DNA of 36,030 bases from Mediterranea sp. (in: CFB group bacteria) (GTDB lineage Bacteria; Bacteroidota; Bacteroidia; Bacteroidales; Bacteroidaceae). The notes below the pieces were generated by a model. That model searched no databases and was not told the DNA's origin. It saw only the letters and a program-made list of their open reading frames with translations. Numbering within the stretch: the stretch's first letter is position 1; every line of letters starts with the position of its first letter. The stretch covers positions 1-36,030 of the forward strand of contig JAIRNG010000014.1 of assembly GCA_031258135.1 (NCBI GenBank), written 5' to 3'. Positions 15,330-23,974 of the stretch are shown one piece after another. Both the position numbers and the translations under genes were made by a program.

Positions 15330-16184
15330 TCAGGCTTTCTTTATGTGTTTTTCAGCATGATAAGAGGAACGTACCAGCGGGCCGCTTTCCACCTGTTCAA
15401 ATCCTTTGGATAAACCGGTCTTTCTATAGTTGTCGAATTGTTCGGGGGTAATGTACTCAGCGACGGGGTAATGTTTGTGTGAAGGCTGGAGGTATTGACC
15501 GATCGTTAAAATCCGGCAGCCTGTCCGAATCAGGTCATCCATCAATTCTTCCACTTCATTTACGGTTTCCGAAAGTCCGGCCATAATACCTGATTTGGCG
15601 GTTATACCGCTTCCGGCAACTTGTTTGATTACATCCAGACTCGTTTCATAGCGGGCAACGCTCCGCACAAGAGGAGTGATACGCCGAACCGTTTCCATGT
15701 TATGGGAAATGATATCCGGTCTGGCTTCGATAATTTTGTTTATCAGCGCAGGCTTTCCCTGGAAATCGGGAATCAGTACTTCTATCGTTAGTCCCGGATT
15801 TACCGACTTTATTTCACGAATGGTATCCGCCCAGTGTTGAGCGCCCAGATCGGGCAGGTCATCCCGGTCTACGGAAGTGATCACGGCATGTGTCAGCTTC
15901 ATCAGCCGTATGGATTCCGCTACCTGTTCCGGCTCTCCCGAATCGAGCGGCAGCGGCCGGCCTGTTTGTGTGTTACAGAATTTACAGCTACGCGTACAGA
16001 TATTTCCGGCAATCATGAAGGTGGCCGTTCCTTTTCCCCAACACTCTCCCATGTTCGGACAACGGCCGCTGCTGCATATCGTGTGCAGGCCATGCGACTC
16101 GACTATACGCTTTGTTTCCGTGTATTTTTCATTGGCTCCGATATTAATCCTGAGCCATTCGGGTTTACGTATCCGTTCTTTCAT
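15330..16184 (-). CDS. lipA: Lipoyl synthase
   Basis: A 284-residue radical-SAM enzyme that inserts two sulfurs into octanoyl groups on lipoyl-dependent complexes. Both cluster motifs are visible: the auxiliary 4Fe-4S CSSGRCPNMGEC near residue 37 and the radical-SAM CTRSCKFC (CxxxCxxC) near 63. RSSYHAEK at the C-terminus supplies the conserved Ser ligand. AVITSVDRDDLPDLGAQHWADTI is also typical. It starts 32 bp after the DPP-IV gene stop, so it is probably in the same transcript. No lipB is visible next to it. Confidence 0.96.
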   Translation of the reverse strand: MKERIRKPEWLRINIGANEKYTETKRIVESHGLHTICSSGRCPNMGECWGKGTATFMIAGNICTRSCKFCNTQTGRPLPLDSGEPEQVAESIRLMKLTHAVITSVDRDDLPDLGAQHWADTIREIKSVNPGLTIEVLIPDFQGKPALINKIIEARPDIISHNMETVRRITPLVRSVARYETSLDVIKQVAGSGITAKSGIMAGLSETVNEVEELMDDLIRTGCRILTIGQYLQPSHKHYPVAEYITPEQFDNYRKTGLSKGFEQVESGPLVRSSYHAEKHIKKA

Positions 16185-16216
16185 CTTTCATGACCGGAAT
16201 AAACAGCGTTTAATCC

Positions 16217-18406
16217 TTATAAATAGGTTATGAAGAAGTCTGTCAGTCTGGTGTACAGGTGATAACGGGTGTTTCCGCCATAAATACTGTGATTGCGGTT
16301 GGTGTATAGCTGCATCTCAAACTGTTTGTTTGCCTGTACAAGACATTCACTGTATTCCGCGCAGTTCTGGAAATGTACATTGTCATCGGTCAGGCCGTGT
16401 ACCAGCAACAGGCGTCCGTTTAACCGGTTCGCACGGGTAAAGGCCGATCCGGCTTTGTATCCTTCGGCATTTTCTTTTGGCGTGCGCATGAAGCGTTCAC
16501 TGTATATCGTATCATAATATTTCCAGTCGGTTACAGGCGCAACGGCTGCTCCGGCTTTGAATACCGGCGTACCTTCGCTCATACTCATGATCGCCATGTA
16601 TCCTCCATAGCTCCATCCCCAGATGCCGATCCGGTTCTTGTCTATGTAAGGCAGGCTGCCTAAATGTTTGGCTGCCTCCACCTGATCCTGTGATTCTTTT
16701 ACGCCGAGATTCAGGTAAGTGCACTTCTTGAATGTTTCGCCGCGACCGCCTGTTCCCCGTCCGTCTACACAAGCAACGATATATCCTTTGGCCGTCATAT
16801 AGTTCTCCCAACTCACACCGCCCCAGCGGTCAAGTACCTGTTGGCTGCCCGGCCCGCTGTATTGGAACATCAATACCGGATACTTCTTGCTTGCCGTAAA
16901 ACCGGCCGGTTTCATGATCCAGCCATTCAGGGAAACTCCCTGTGAGGTGTTGAACGTAAAGAACTCCTTAGTTGGTAAATCGTATTGCGCTAACGATTGC
17001 TGCAACGCATTGTTATTAATCAATGTTTTTAATGTCTTGCCGTTATTGTCGTTGATCGTTGTAACGGGAGGCGTTTGCAGATTGGAGAACGTATTGATGT
17101 AATACTTCATCGTACGGCTGAAATGTGCGTCGTTCGTTCCCTGCTTCTCCGACAGTCCGGTCTTTTTCCCTTTTTTGTCTATCTTATAGATAGCCTGGTA
17201 TAACGGGCCTTCTTCGTTGCTTTGGTAGTAGAACGTATCGCTTGACTCATCCCATCCCAGAAAGCCGGTCACTTCGTACTTGCCCTGGGTTACCTGTTTG
17301 ATCAGATTGCCTCCCATGCTATACCAATAGAGATGGGCATACCCGTCTCTTTCACTGACAAAGCTGAAACGATCCGTATAGAATCTGATGTTGTTCAGTG
17401 ATGTTTCGTCAATGTAGTATGGGCTTTCATCGCGAAGAACGAGTTTGCATACGGTTGAGCGCGGGTCGGCAAAGTAAAGGTCGAGCCGGTTCTGGTACCG
17501 GTTCATGGTGACGATAGCCAGCTTGTTCGCATCTTTGGTAAACTTTATGCGGGGGATATAACTGTCGGAATCTACCGGCAGATTCATTTTGCGCGTCACT
17601 TTTGAACGGATGTCAAACGTATGTACCGATACCTTTGAGTTAGGCTCGCCGGCTTTGGGGTATTTGTAGCTGTATGCCCCCGGATACGTATCGAACCGTG
17701 CAAGATGCGGAGCTTGTCCGGCATACGTGTGGAGCCGGAATAGAGGGACTTCCGATTCATCGAAACGGATATAGGCCAGCATTTCACTATTCGCGTCAAA
17801 TTCCAGCGCCTGGCCGAGTCCAAACTCTTCTTCATAGACCCAGTCGGGTACTCCGTTGATGATTTCATTGAATTTACCATCCTCCGTAACTTGTGATTCA
17901 CTGTTCCCATACAGCATCTTCACCAGGAAAATGTTTCCTTCCCGGACAAAAGCGATCATGGCGCCGTCCGGAGAGAAGACCGGCGCTTCCTGAGGCCCTC
18001 CGTCGGTAAGGGTTTCCAACCTGTTGTTCCTGACGGAATAGATGTAGTGCACCGCAGTATACGAACGGCGGTATTTCTGTGTCGTTCCGGTACGGATCAG
18101 GATTTTTGTTTCGTCGGGAGAGAATGTATATCCGTCGAACGTCCTGAAGTTACAGTCTCTGGCGGTCGTTACATCAAAAACTACTCCGACTTCTTCACCC
18201 GTACGGAATGAGTATTTAAGGATCCGGGTTCCTTCCCTGTTCATTCGTGTGTAATGTTCTCCATCGTTCATGGAGACTATACCCCGCAGGCTTTCCGCCC
18301 GGAACTTTCCGTCGGTTATCTCTTTCAGGTTTAAAGGCTGTGTCCCTTGCGCCCGGACAAGGCTGAACAGACAGCAGATCAAAAGGAGGCTACATCTTCT
18401 TTTCAT
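16217..18406 (-). CDS. Dipeptidyl peptidase IV, serine peptidase family S9
   Basis: A 729-residue secreted or periplasmic peptidase; signal peptide MKRRCSLLLICCLFSLVRAQG. Residues about 80-440 form the beta-propeller (with the DPP-IV element DWVYEEEFG carrying the Glu residues that hold the substrate N-terminus). The alpha/beta-hydrolase domain follows: nucleophile Ser in GWSYGGYMA (about 600), Asp in HGLTDDNVHFQN, His in NRNHSIYGG. DPP-IV removes X-Pro dipeptides from peptide N-termini and in asaccharolytic and gut Bacteroidales supports peptide uptake. It heads a probable operon with lipA and the membrane protein; the functional link to lipA is not obvious. Confidence 0.95.
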   Translation of the reverse strand: MKRRCSLLLICCLFSLVRAQGTQPLNLKEITDGKFRAESLRGIVSMNDGEHYTRMNREGTRILKYSFRTGEEVGVVFDVTTARDCNFRTFDGYTFSPDETKILIRTGTTQKYRRSYTAVHYIYSVRNNRLETLTDGGPQEAPVFSPDGAMIAFVREGNIFLVKMLYGNSESQVTEDGKFNEIINGVPDWVYEEEFGLGQALEFDANSEMLAYIRFDESEVPLFRLHTYAGQAPHLARFDTYPGAYSYKYPKAGEPNSKVSVHTFDIRSKVTRKMNLPVDSDSYIPRIKFTKDANKLAIVTMNRYQNRLDLYFADPRSTVCKLVLRDESPYYIDETSLNNIRFYTDRFSFVSERDGYAHLYWYSMGGNLIKQVTQGKYEVTGFLGWDESSDTFYYQSNEEGPLYQAIYKIDKKGKKTGLSEKQGTNDAHFSRTMKYYINTFSNLQTPPVTTINDNNGKTLKTLINNNALQQSLAQYDLPTKEFFTFNTSQGVSLNGWIMKPAGFTASKKYPVLMFQYSGPGSQQVLDRWGGVSWENYMTAKGYIVACVDGRGTGGRGETFKKCTYLNLGVKESQDQVEAAKHLGSLPYIDKNRIGIWGWSYGGYMAIMSMSEGTPVFKAGAAVAPVTDWKYYDTIYSERFMRTPKENAEGYKAGSAFTRANRLNGRLLLVHGLTDDNVHFQNCAEYSECLVQANKQFEMQLYTNRNHSIYGGNTRYHLYTRLTDFFITYL

Positions 18407-18513
18407 AAAACCGGTTTAAACTTTGTTAGAATCGTAAAAGCATTTGCTGTTCAAAGAACAAGTCCATTCAGTGGTTAACCGGCATGTACCTGATCTTATG
18501 AACGGCAAGTGTG

Positions 18514-18521
18514 CAAAGATA
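18514..18521 (-). promoter_or_regulatory. -7 box of the DPP-IV operon
   Basis: On the minus strand TATCTTTG matches TAnnTTTG, about 107 bp before the DPP-IV start. It lies immediately beyond the susD terminator. No good -33 TTG is seen, so support is from the -7 box and position only. Confidence 0.45.
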
Positions 18522-18558
18522 ACAAAAAACACCTTTATCCGAGGCGGATAAAGGTGTT
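18522..18558 (-). terminator. Rho-independent terminator of the susC-susD operon
   Basis: A perfect 14-bp stem (AACACCTTTATCCG with CGGATAAAGGTGTT, 3-nt loop) is followed on the minus strand by TTTTTTGTT. It sits 15 bp after the susD stop and insulates the DPP-IV promoter just downstream. Confidence 0.92.
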
Positions 18559-18572
18559 AAATGGCAAATGAT

Positions 18573-20183
18573 TTAGTATCTATCATTCTGCGACCAATTG
18601 GTATTGGTGTTCAGAATATATGTCGGAACCGGGAAGATACGGCGATAGCGTTCTGTTTTGGCGCTCGGATTGATGATGTGCTTGTAGCCCCAGTCGTCTT
18701 CGAACTTGCCGAAGCGGATCAGGTCGTTGCGCCGCCAGTTCTCGTCGGCAAACTCACGGGCGCGTTCGTCAAGAAGGTCGTCTAATGTCGGGGCTTGAGT
18801 GATTTGCGGAGCATGCACATAATCACGTATCCGGTTGATCAGCGACGTCGGCGTGTCGCCATTCGTGGCGGTGGCGCCGCGCAGGATGGCTTCGGCTTTC
18901 ATGAGCAGGATGTCTGCGTAGCGGAAGATGGGTACGTCGTTACTTTGGTTGCGGGATTGCGCGGCGGTTGTTTTCAAGTCCATATAGAACTTGATGGAGC
19001 GGTAGCCTTGTGAACGGCCGCCATGGGGTGTATTGTCCACCGGCATGGTCTCGTCCAGGCGATCCAGTGTAACGTCTTTCGTTAATGTTACCTGTTGTCC
19101 ATTGACGATCCAGGGGGTGGTTGTCGCTTTGTAGGTGTTCGGGTCGCGGACAAACAGCGGCCCGCCGATGATCTGTTCGTTGCGGTCGTCGCCCGGCAGA
19201 TTGAACTTGTCTGCAAATTCGGGGTTGACGGCGAGGCATCCGCCCACGCTGCTCGGCAGAGTCACGCCATAGAATCCTGTGTTGCCGTTGCGGTGCGTCC
19301 AGAAGCGGGCGTAGGTCATGCCTTGCTGCGTCTCGCGGTCGAAGGGCATGGCATAGATGAAGTCCTTGATGTGCGCACCGTTCTCCGGATTAAACTTAGT
19401 CATGTAGCTGTCCGTCAGGTCGAATTTACCGGAAGCGATGATGTCGTCACATACGGCTACTGCGTCGTTCAGCTTGTTGTTGCTTGCCGCCGGGGTGTAG
19501 GCGGCCACATCGCCGCAGGTATAGACCGCCCAGTTCAGGTAGAGTTTGGCCAGCAGTGCGTCGGCCATCCATCGGGTCGGCTTGCCGTAGGTGGAGATGT
19601 TCACATCGGTGGGCAGCCGGTCTATCACGGCCAGCAGTTCCGATTCGATGAACCGGGCGATATCGGCGCGGGGGGCGCGGTCGATGGCTTCATCTTCCGC
19701 CAGCACGTGGTCCAGCAGGGGTACGTCGCCGTAGCTGTCCATCAATACCCAGAGGTAGTAGGCGCGGACGGCGCGGATTGTCGCCGTAGCGTCGACGCCG
19801 TCTCCTCCCATCTCGTTGATCAGGCTGTTGCAGGTCGTGATTCCCCCTGTGAGACTCTCCCAGTAGCCGATAGCTACATCGTCCGGCGTCCAGCTGTGCA
19901 GCGCTATGTGTATGCGTTCTCCGTTATCGTAATAGTCTGAGCCATTGAACGAGAACGACATGGTTTCGTCGGACGATAGCGTCTGGGCGATGTTGTAGTG
20001 ACGCCCCAGCGGCCCGCGCATGGCGTAGTAGGCATTGGCCGCCTTGGCTTCGGCGGCGAGTTCCGAGTCGGGAAATTCAGTGTATTGCGACTCGATGTTC
20101 ACATCGAGGTCTGTGCAGCTTGCCGCCAGCGCCAGCAGCGCTACTGCCATAAAAGATTGTATATGTTTCGCTTTCATATTCAT
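18573..20183 (-). CDS. SusD/RagB-like outer-membrane glycan-binding lipoprotein
   Basis: A 536-residue SusD-family lipoprotein. The signal peptide ends in the lipobox LAASC (Cys23), followed by TDLDVNIESQ. TPR-type helices carry the SusD pattern: AYYAMRGPLGRHYN, RAVRAYYLWVLMDSYGDVPLLD, TRWMADALLAKLYLNWAVY, and near the end FRYADILLMKAEAILRG and LLDERAREFADENWRRNDLIRFG, all hallmark RagB/SusD segments. It caps the SusC channel and binds the incoming oligosaccharide. It starts 6 bp after susC, so the two are translated as a pair. Two adjacent Met codons (MNMK) make the exact start uncertain by two residues. Substrate cannot be read from sequence. Confidence 0.96.
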   Translation of the reverse strand: MNMKAKHIQSFMAVALLALAASCTDLDVNIESQYTEFPDSELAAEAKAANAYYAMRGPLGRHYNIAQTLSSDETMSFSFNGSDYYDNGERIHIALHSWTPDDVAIGYWESLTGGITTCNSLINEMGGDGVDATATIRAVRAYYLWVLMDSYGDVPLLDHVLAEDEAIDRAPRADIARFIESELLAVIDRLPTDVNISTYGKPTRWMADALLAKLYLNWAVYTCGDVAAYTPAASNNKLNDAVAVCDDIIASGKFDLTDSYMTKFNPENGAHIKDFIYAMPFDRETQQGMTYARFWTHRNGNTGFYGVTLPSSVGGCLAVNPEFADKFNLPGDDRNEQIIGGPLFVRDPNTYKATTTPWIVNGQQVTLTKDVTLDRLDETMPVDNTPHGGRSQGYRSIKFYMDLKTTAAQSRNQSNDVPIFRYADILLMKAEAILRGATATNGDTPTSLINRIRDYVHAPQITQAPTLDDLLDERAREFADENWRRNDLIRFGKFEDDWGYKHIINPSAKTERYRRIFPVPTYILNTNTNWSQNDRY

Positions 20184-20189
20184 TGTGTT

Positions 20190-23100
20190 TTAGAAGTTGA
20201 CATTAATCCCGAACATAAAGGTGCGTGTGCGCGGGTAGGTCTGACGGTTGTCGATGCCCGGCGTTATACCGCCCAGGTTCACTTCCGGGTCGATGCCCTT
20301 GTAGCCGGTGATGGTAAGGAGGTTGTTGCAGGTGGCATAGAAGCGAAGCCCTTTGATGGATTCGTTGATGCGCCCGAAGTTGTAGCCCAGCGTGAGCGAC
20401 GACAGCCGTACGTAGCTGCCGTTTTCCAGATAGCGGTCGGACGGGGCGTGTGCGTTGTTGTCCGTCACGGGATTCCCGTCGGCAATGGAGGCCAGCACAT
20501 TCTTGCCTGCCGTTACATTGCCGATGTTGCTCAGGTAGGCGCGCGATGCGTTCAGTATCTTGTTGCCGAATACGCCTTGGAAGAAGAGGGTCAGCGTCCA
20601 CTTTTTGTAGTCGATGGTGTTGTTCCATCCGGCGTTCAGCCTGGGTTGCGCCGAGCCGGCGGCGGCGCGGTCGTCGTAGAGCGGCTTGTTGGTGGTCACG
20701 TATTCGCCGGTGGCGTTGTCCGTGTAGCGTCCGTCCGCCTGCAGGGTCACGTTGCTTTCAAAGCCGCCCCGGTCTTTGTAGAGGTCGGTCAGGCTGCCCT
20801 CGCCGTAGACATAGAAGTGCGAAACGCCGTCTTTCACTCCGGCCCACTTCCACAGGTAGAACTGGCCGATGGGGCTGCCTTCCATGACCCGTTGGTTGGT
20901 TGCCGTGTTAAATCCCGGCGCATCTACGTTCACCTTGTCGAAGTAGTCTACGGAGTACATGGCGTTGGATAACCTGACGACTTCGTTCTTATTGTGCGAG
21001 AGGTTCAGGGAGGTTTCCCAGGTGAGGTCTTTGGTCTTCACGGGTACTGCGTTGACCGTCAGTTCGACGCCCTTGTTGCTGATCTCTCCTACGTTGGCGG
21101 TGAGCCAGTTGTGTTGGTATTTGGTGGTCGAGACGGCGTAGTCGGCTATCAGGTCTTTCGTCCGTTTGTCGTAGTATTCGATGGTGGCGCTCAGGCGGTT
21201 GTTGAAGAAGCCGAGGTCCAGGCCGATGTTGAACATGCCGGTGCGTTCCCATTTCAGGTCGGGGTTGGCGTTGCGCGTAGCGCCGAGAACGTGGATCTGT
21301 TCGGATTCGCCTGTGGAGGTGAGATGGTCGTACCAGCCGGTTGCGCCGTAGATCTGTGTGGCTGTGAATACGTCGAAGCCCAGCGAGTTGCCGCTGACGC
21401 CATAGCCTGCACGGAGTTTCAGGTCGTCGAACAGGTTGAGGCTTTTGATGAACTCTTCTTCGGAGAGGCGCCAGGCCAGGGAGACGGAGGGGAAGGTAGC
21501 CCAGCGGTTGTTCTTGCCGAAGGCGGATGAGCCGTCGCGGCGGACGGTTGCCTGAAGCAGGTATTTGCTGTTGTAGGCGTAGTTGAGGCGTCCGTAGAAT
21601 GAGATCATGCGCAGGGTGGAGAGCGCCCAGCCTCCCAGGCCGTTCTTGTCGATGTGGTTGGCCATGCCCATGTTGTGGTAGGTCAGTGCGTCGTTGTAAT
21701 ACCCGTAGGTGGTTACCTGGAAGCCGTCGTTGTCGTTGGATTCCTCCCAGGAGTATCCGCCCATCAGTCCCAGCTTGTGTACGGTGTTGAACGTCTTGTC
21801 GTAGTTGAGGTAGGTTTCCAGTATTTTCTTCCTGTACGTCACGGTAGAGCGGTCGGCTCTGCCGTCCATTCCGTTGGCTATCAGGGATTTGGAGGTGTTG
21901 TAATTGCTGTAGATGTTCTGTTCGTTCTGATAGGCCAGGCTCAGGTTATAGACCAGTCCGTCTATGATGTTCAGTGACGCCTTGCCTGTTCCCTGAATGT
22001 GTTTGGCTTCCGTGTCATAGATGTTTTCGTTGATCAGCGCCAGCGGGTTGTAGTTCTGCGAGATGCCGCCGTTCTCGTACCAGCTGCCGTCGTCGTTGCG
22101 GACGGGTACTAATGGGGAGTAGTAGCACATGGCGTCCAGCACGCTTCGTCCCTGGGTGTCCATGGGTATGTTGTGGTGGTTGGTTACGCTGGTGTTGATG
22201 TTGAACGATAGCGTGAGGCGGTCGTTGAGCGCTTTGGTCTGGAGCCAGGCGCGTCCGGTCAGGCGATCCACGTCCGTGCCTTTGATGACGCCCTGCCGGT
22301 CGAGGTAGTTGATGCCGGCGTTGTACGTGGTCTGTCCGGAGCCTCCGCTGATGGACAGGTTGTGGTTGTGGCTGAGGCCGGTGCGTTGCACTTCGTCTTG
22401 CCAGCGGGTGTCGGCGCCCAGGTCGTTGGGCAGCGTGATGCCGCCCGAGGCGGCGTAGCTGCGGAGTTGCGCGGCGTTCATGACGTCGTAGTTCTTCATG
22501 ACGTTGTCCACGGCTACATAGCCGCTGTAGGCAACGCTTGTGTGTCCGGCCTTGCCTTTCTTGGTGGTGACGATGATCACGCCGTTGGCTGCTTTCGAGC
22601 CATAGATGGCGGTTGCCGTGGCATCGCGGAGCACGTCGATGCTTTCGATGTCGTCCGGTGATATCAGGGAGAGGGATATTCCGGGCACGCCGTCGATGAC
22701 GTAGTAGGGTTCCATGGCGGATCCTTCACGCAGGGTGGAAGCGCCGCGCAAGGTCACGGAAGGAGCGGCGTTGGGGTTACTGCTTTGGGTGACGGTCAGC
22801 CCGGGAACTTTGCCTTGCAGCAACTGGGCGGGGTTTGCGTATACGCCCACGTTCAGCTTGTCGGCGCTTACGGTGGTGATGGAACTGGTCACGTCCTTGC
22901 GGGTCATGACGCCATAGCCCACGACGACTACTTCGTCGAGCGTCCGGTTGTCTTCTTCCAGCACGATGTCGATGACGCTGCGGTTCGCCTGTACCGCCTG
23001 CCGGATGAAGCCTATGAAGCTGAAGACAAGGGTTTTACCCCGCTCCGCTTCGATCGAGTATCTACCGTCGATGTCGGTAATAGCGCCGGCGGCGGAGCCT

Positions 23101-23225
23101 TCCACCACGACATTGACCCCGGTCAGCGGGTCGCCTGTCCGGTCGGTCACGGCGCCGGTCACCTTGTTCTGGGCGAACGCCGGGGCGCCGGCCAGCAAGA
23201 GCATAGCAAACAGAATACTTTTCAT
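20190..23225 (-). CDS. SusC/RagA-like TonB-dependent outer-membrane transporter
   Basis: A SusC-family porin. I start it at 23225 (MKSILFAMLLLAGAPAFAQ), giving 1011 residues with a signal peptide; the ORF track's longer start at 23384 lies upstream of the predicted transcription start. Domains in order: carboxypeptidase-regulatory-like beta-sandwich (KVTGAVTDRTGDPLTGVNVVV), TonB-box region (LDEVVVVGYG), plug (LLQGKVPGLTV, VIDGVPGIS, VLRDATATAIYGSKAANGVIIVTTK, the SusC signature), then a beta-barrel ending RTRTFMFGINVNF. It imports oligosaccharides together with SusD. A tandem AraC-type operator lies upstream at 23296-23326, matching the one before the GH92 gene. The susCD segment is visibly GC-richer than the housekeeping genes to the left. 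Confidence 0.96.
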   Translation of the reverse strand: MKSILFAMLLLAGAPAFAQNKVTGAVTDRTGDPLTGVNVVVEGSAAGAITDIDGRYSIEAERGKTLVFSFIGFIRQAVQANRSVIDIVLEEDNRTLDEVVVVGYGVMTRKDVTSSITTVSADKLNVGVYANPAQLLQGKVPGLTVTQSSNPNAAPSVTLRGASTLREGSAMEPYYVIDGVPGISLSLISPDDIESIDVLRDATATAIYGSKAANGVIIVTTKKGKAGHTSVAYSGYVAVDNVMKNYDVMNAAQLRSYAASGGITLPNDLGADTRWQDEVQRTGLSHNHNLSISGGSGQTTYNAGINYLDRQGVIKGTDVDRLTGRAWLQTKALNDRLTLSFNINTSVTNHHNIPMDTQGRSVLDAMCYYSPLVPVRNDDGSWYENGGISQNYNPLALINENIYDTEAKHIQGTGKASLNIIDGLVYNLSLAYQNEQNIYSNYNTSKSLIANGMDGRADRSTVTYRKKILETYLNYDKTFNTVHKLGLMGGYSWEESNDNDGFQVTTYGYYNDALTYHNMGMANHIDKNGLGGWALSTLRMISFYGRLNYAYNSKYLLQATVRRDGSSAFGKNNRWATFPSVSLAWRLSEEEFIKSLNLFDDLKLRAGYGVSGNSLGFDVFTATQIYGATGWYDHLTSTGESEQIHVLGATRNANPDLKWERTGMFNIGLDLGFFNNRLSATIEYYDKRTKDLIADYAVSTTKYQHNWLTANVGEISNKGVELTVNAVPVKTKDLTWETSLNLSHNKNEVVRLSNAMYSVDYFDKVNVDAPGFNTATNQRVMEGSPIGQFYLWKWAGVKDGVSHFYVYGEGSLTDLYKDRGGFESNVTLQADGRYTDNATGEYVTTNKPLYDDRAAAGSAQPRLNAGWNNTIDYKKWTLTLFFQGVFGNKILNASRAYLSNIGNVTAGKNVLASIADGNPVTDNNAHAPSDRYLENGSYVRLSSLTLGYNFGRINESIKGLRFYATCNNLLTITGYKGIDPEVNLGGITPGIDNRQTYPRTRTFMFGINVNF

Positions 23226-23264
23226 GTTTTCATGTTTTAAATTATACATTCGGTTTTGTCGGAG

Positions 23265-23272
23265 CAAAGTTA
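23265..23272 (-). promoter_or_regulatory. -7 box TAACTTTG of the susC-susD operon
   Basis: On the minus strand TAACTTTG matches TAnnTTTG. It lies 23 bp downstream of the operator end (23296). The position expected for a -33 element shows no TTG, which fits a promoter that needs an activator. It implies a transcript start near 23258 and supports the ATG at 23225. Confidence 0.65.
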
Positions 23273-23295
23273 TGCCGATGGGACGGACGGCGGGG

Positions 23296-23326
23296 GGAAT
23301 ATAGTGTAATTCAGGCGGAATATAGT
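23296..23326 (-). promoter_or_regulatory. Tandem operator of the susC promoter, 2 x ACTATATTCC
   Basis: Read on the minus strand, ACTATATTCC (23317-23326) is followed by GCCTGAATTAC and a second ACTATATTCC (23296-23305), a start-to-start spacing of 21 bp. Direct repeats two helical turns apart are the usual binding pattern of AraC-family proteins. The same sequence and geometry precede the GH92 gene (26936-26966), on the opposite strand. Confidence 0.75.
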
Positions 23327-23369
23327 AAAAAGGACGGATGGTCGTATGGCATTTGTCAACGGATCGTGT

Positions 23370-23377
23370 TATATTTG
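23370..23377 (+). promoter_or_regulatory. Possible -7 box of the DUF6078-like gene
   Basis: TATATTTG matches TAnnTTTG 18 bp before the ATG at 23396. The nearest TTG (23353-23355) is only 14 bp upstream, so the -33 element is unconvincing. An imperfect palindrome ATTTG-tgta-CAAAT overlaps the box. Confidence 0.4.
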
Positions 23378-23395
23378 TGTACAAATTGATTTAAT

Positions 23396-23833
23396 ATGGA
23401 AACATTCGATTTCTCACAAGTTCCTTACGGCTTCGTTGCATGTGCATCGGCCGGTTGTGCCAAAGCCTCTACCTGTCTGCGCCACATCGCGCTGGAGCAT
23501 GCGCCGCTGACATCTCCTTACATGCCCACTCTGACGCCGGCCTTCCTCAAAGCGATGAAGGAGGAATGTACGTATTATCGTTCCGACGTGAAGGTGCGTT
23601 ACGCCAGAGGCTTCACCGGGATTATCGGGCATCTGACCGTAACCGGTTTCAGAGCCTTCAAGGCAAGGTTGATCGGCCGCTACGGACGCAAGTATTACTT
23701 CATGTATCGCAAGGGAGACCGGCCTATAAAACCCGCCGACCAGCAGTACATTATCCACACCGCCCAGGCTTTTGGCCTGCAGCTCGACGACTACTTCGAC
23801 GCGTACTTTGAAGATTATCTGTGGGAAGACTGA
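23396..23833 (+). CDS. Small DUF6078-like protein next to susC
   Basis: A 145-residue soluble protein without signal peptide. The N-terminus FDFSQVPYGFVACASAGCAKASTCLRH contains a Cys-x4-Cys-x5-Cys cluster that could bind metal; the middle has KVRYARGFTGIIGHLT and RAFKARLIGRYGRKYYFMYRKG, a basic region; the acidic C-terminus ends YFDAYFEDYLWED. It resembles the Bacteroidota-restricted family I know as DUF6078, with no known function. The basic centre and Cys cluster would allow a regulatory or nucleic-acid-binding role, but that is speculation. The gene shares the intergenic region with susC (divergent) and precedes the regulator by 141 bp, which contains a large repeat hairpin, with no clear promoter between; co-transcription with the regulator is possible. 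Confidence 0.7.
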   Translation: METFDFSQVPYGFVACASAGCAKASTCLRHIALEHAPLTSPYMPTLTPAFLKAMKEECTYYRSDVKVRYARGFTGIIGHLTVTGFRAFKARLIGRYGRKYYFMYRKGDRPIKPADQQYIIHTAQAFGLQLDDYFDAYFEDYLWED

Positions 23834-23835
23834 GA

Positions 23836-23938
23836 GTGTCCATAGTTCCCTTGTACCGTAACCGTAGTTCCCTTGTACCGTAACCATAGTTCCCTCGCCG
23901 AGGGAACTATGGTTACCCCGCCAGGGAACTATGGACAC
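23836..23938. repeat. Nested inverted and tandem CATAGTTCCC repeats
   Basis: Two 22-bp direct copies of (A/G)TAGTTCCCTTGTACCGTAACC (23842-23863, 23864-23885) and a partial third are followed by inverted copies. The inner part forms a perfect 17-bp stem with 3-nt loop (23880-23896 with 23900-23916). The outermost GTGTCCATAGTTCCC (23836-23850) pairs with GGGAACTATGGACAC (23924-23938). It occupies nearly all the gap between the DUF6078-like gene and the regulator start at 23975. There is no T-run, so termination is not evident. Confidence 0.85.
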
Positions 23939-23974
23939 AGTACAAGTGTCATATCGTTAACTAACCGAACTGCC

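Noticed and set aside
19998-20972. 324-aa and other long plus-strand ORFs over susC/susD (also 19095-19940)
   Set aside because: Antisense shadows caused by GC-rich codons in susCD; composition is Val/Gly/Arg-rich and lacks any family signature.
23836-23938. CRISPR-like array
   Set aside because: Repeats are contiguous or inverted, with no unique spacers of constant size and no cas genes.
23873-23974. ORF-track start of the regulator
   Set aside because: The first 34 residues are encoded by the repeat hairpin; the signal peptide begins at the Met at 23975.
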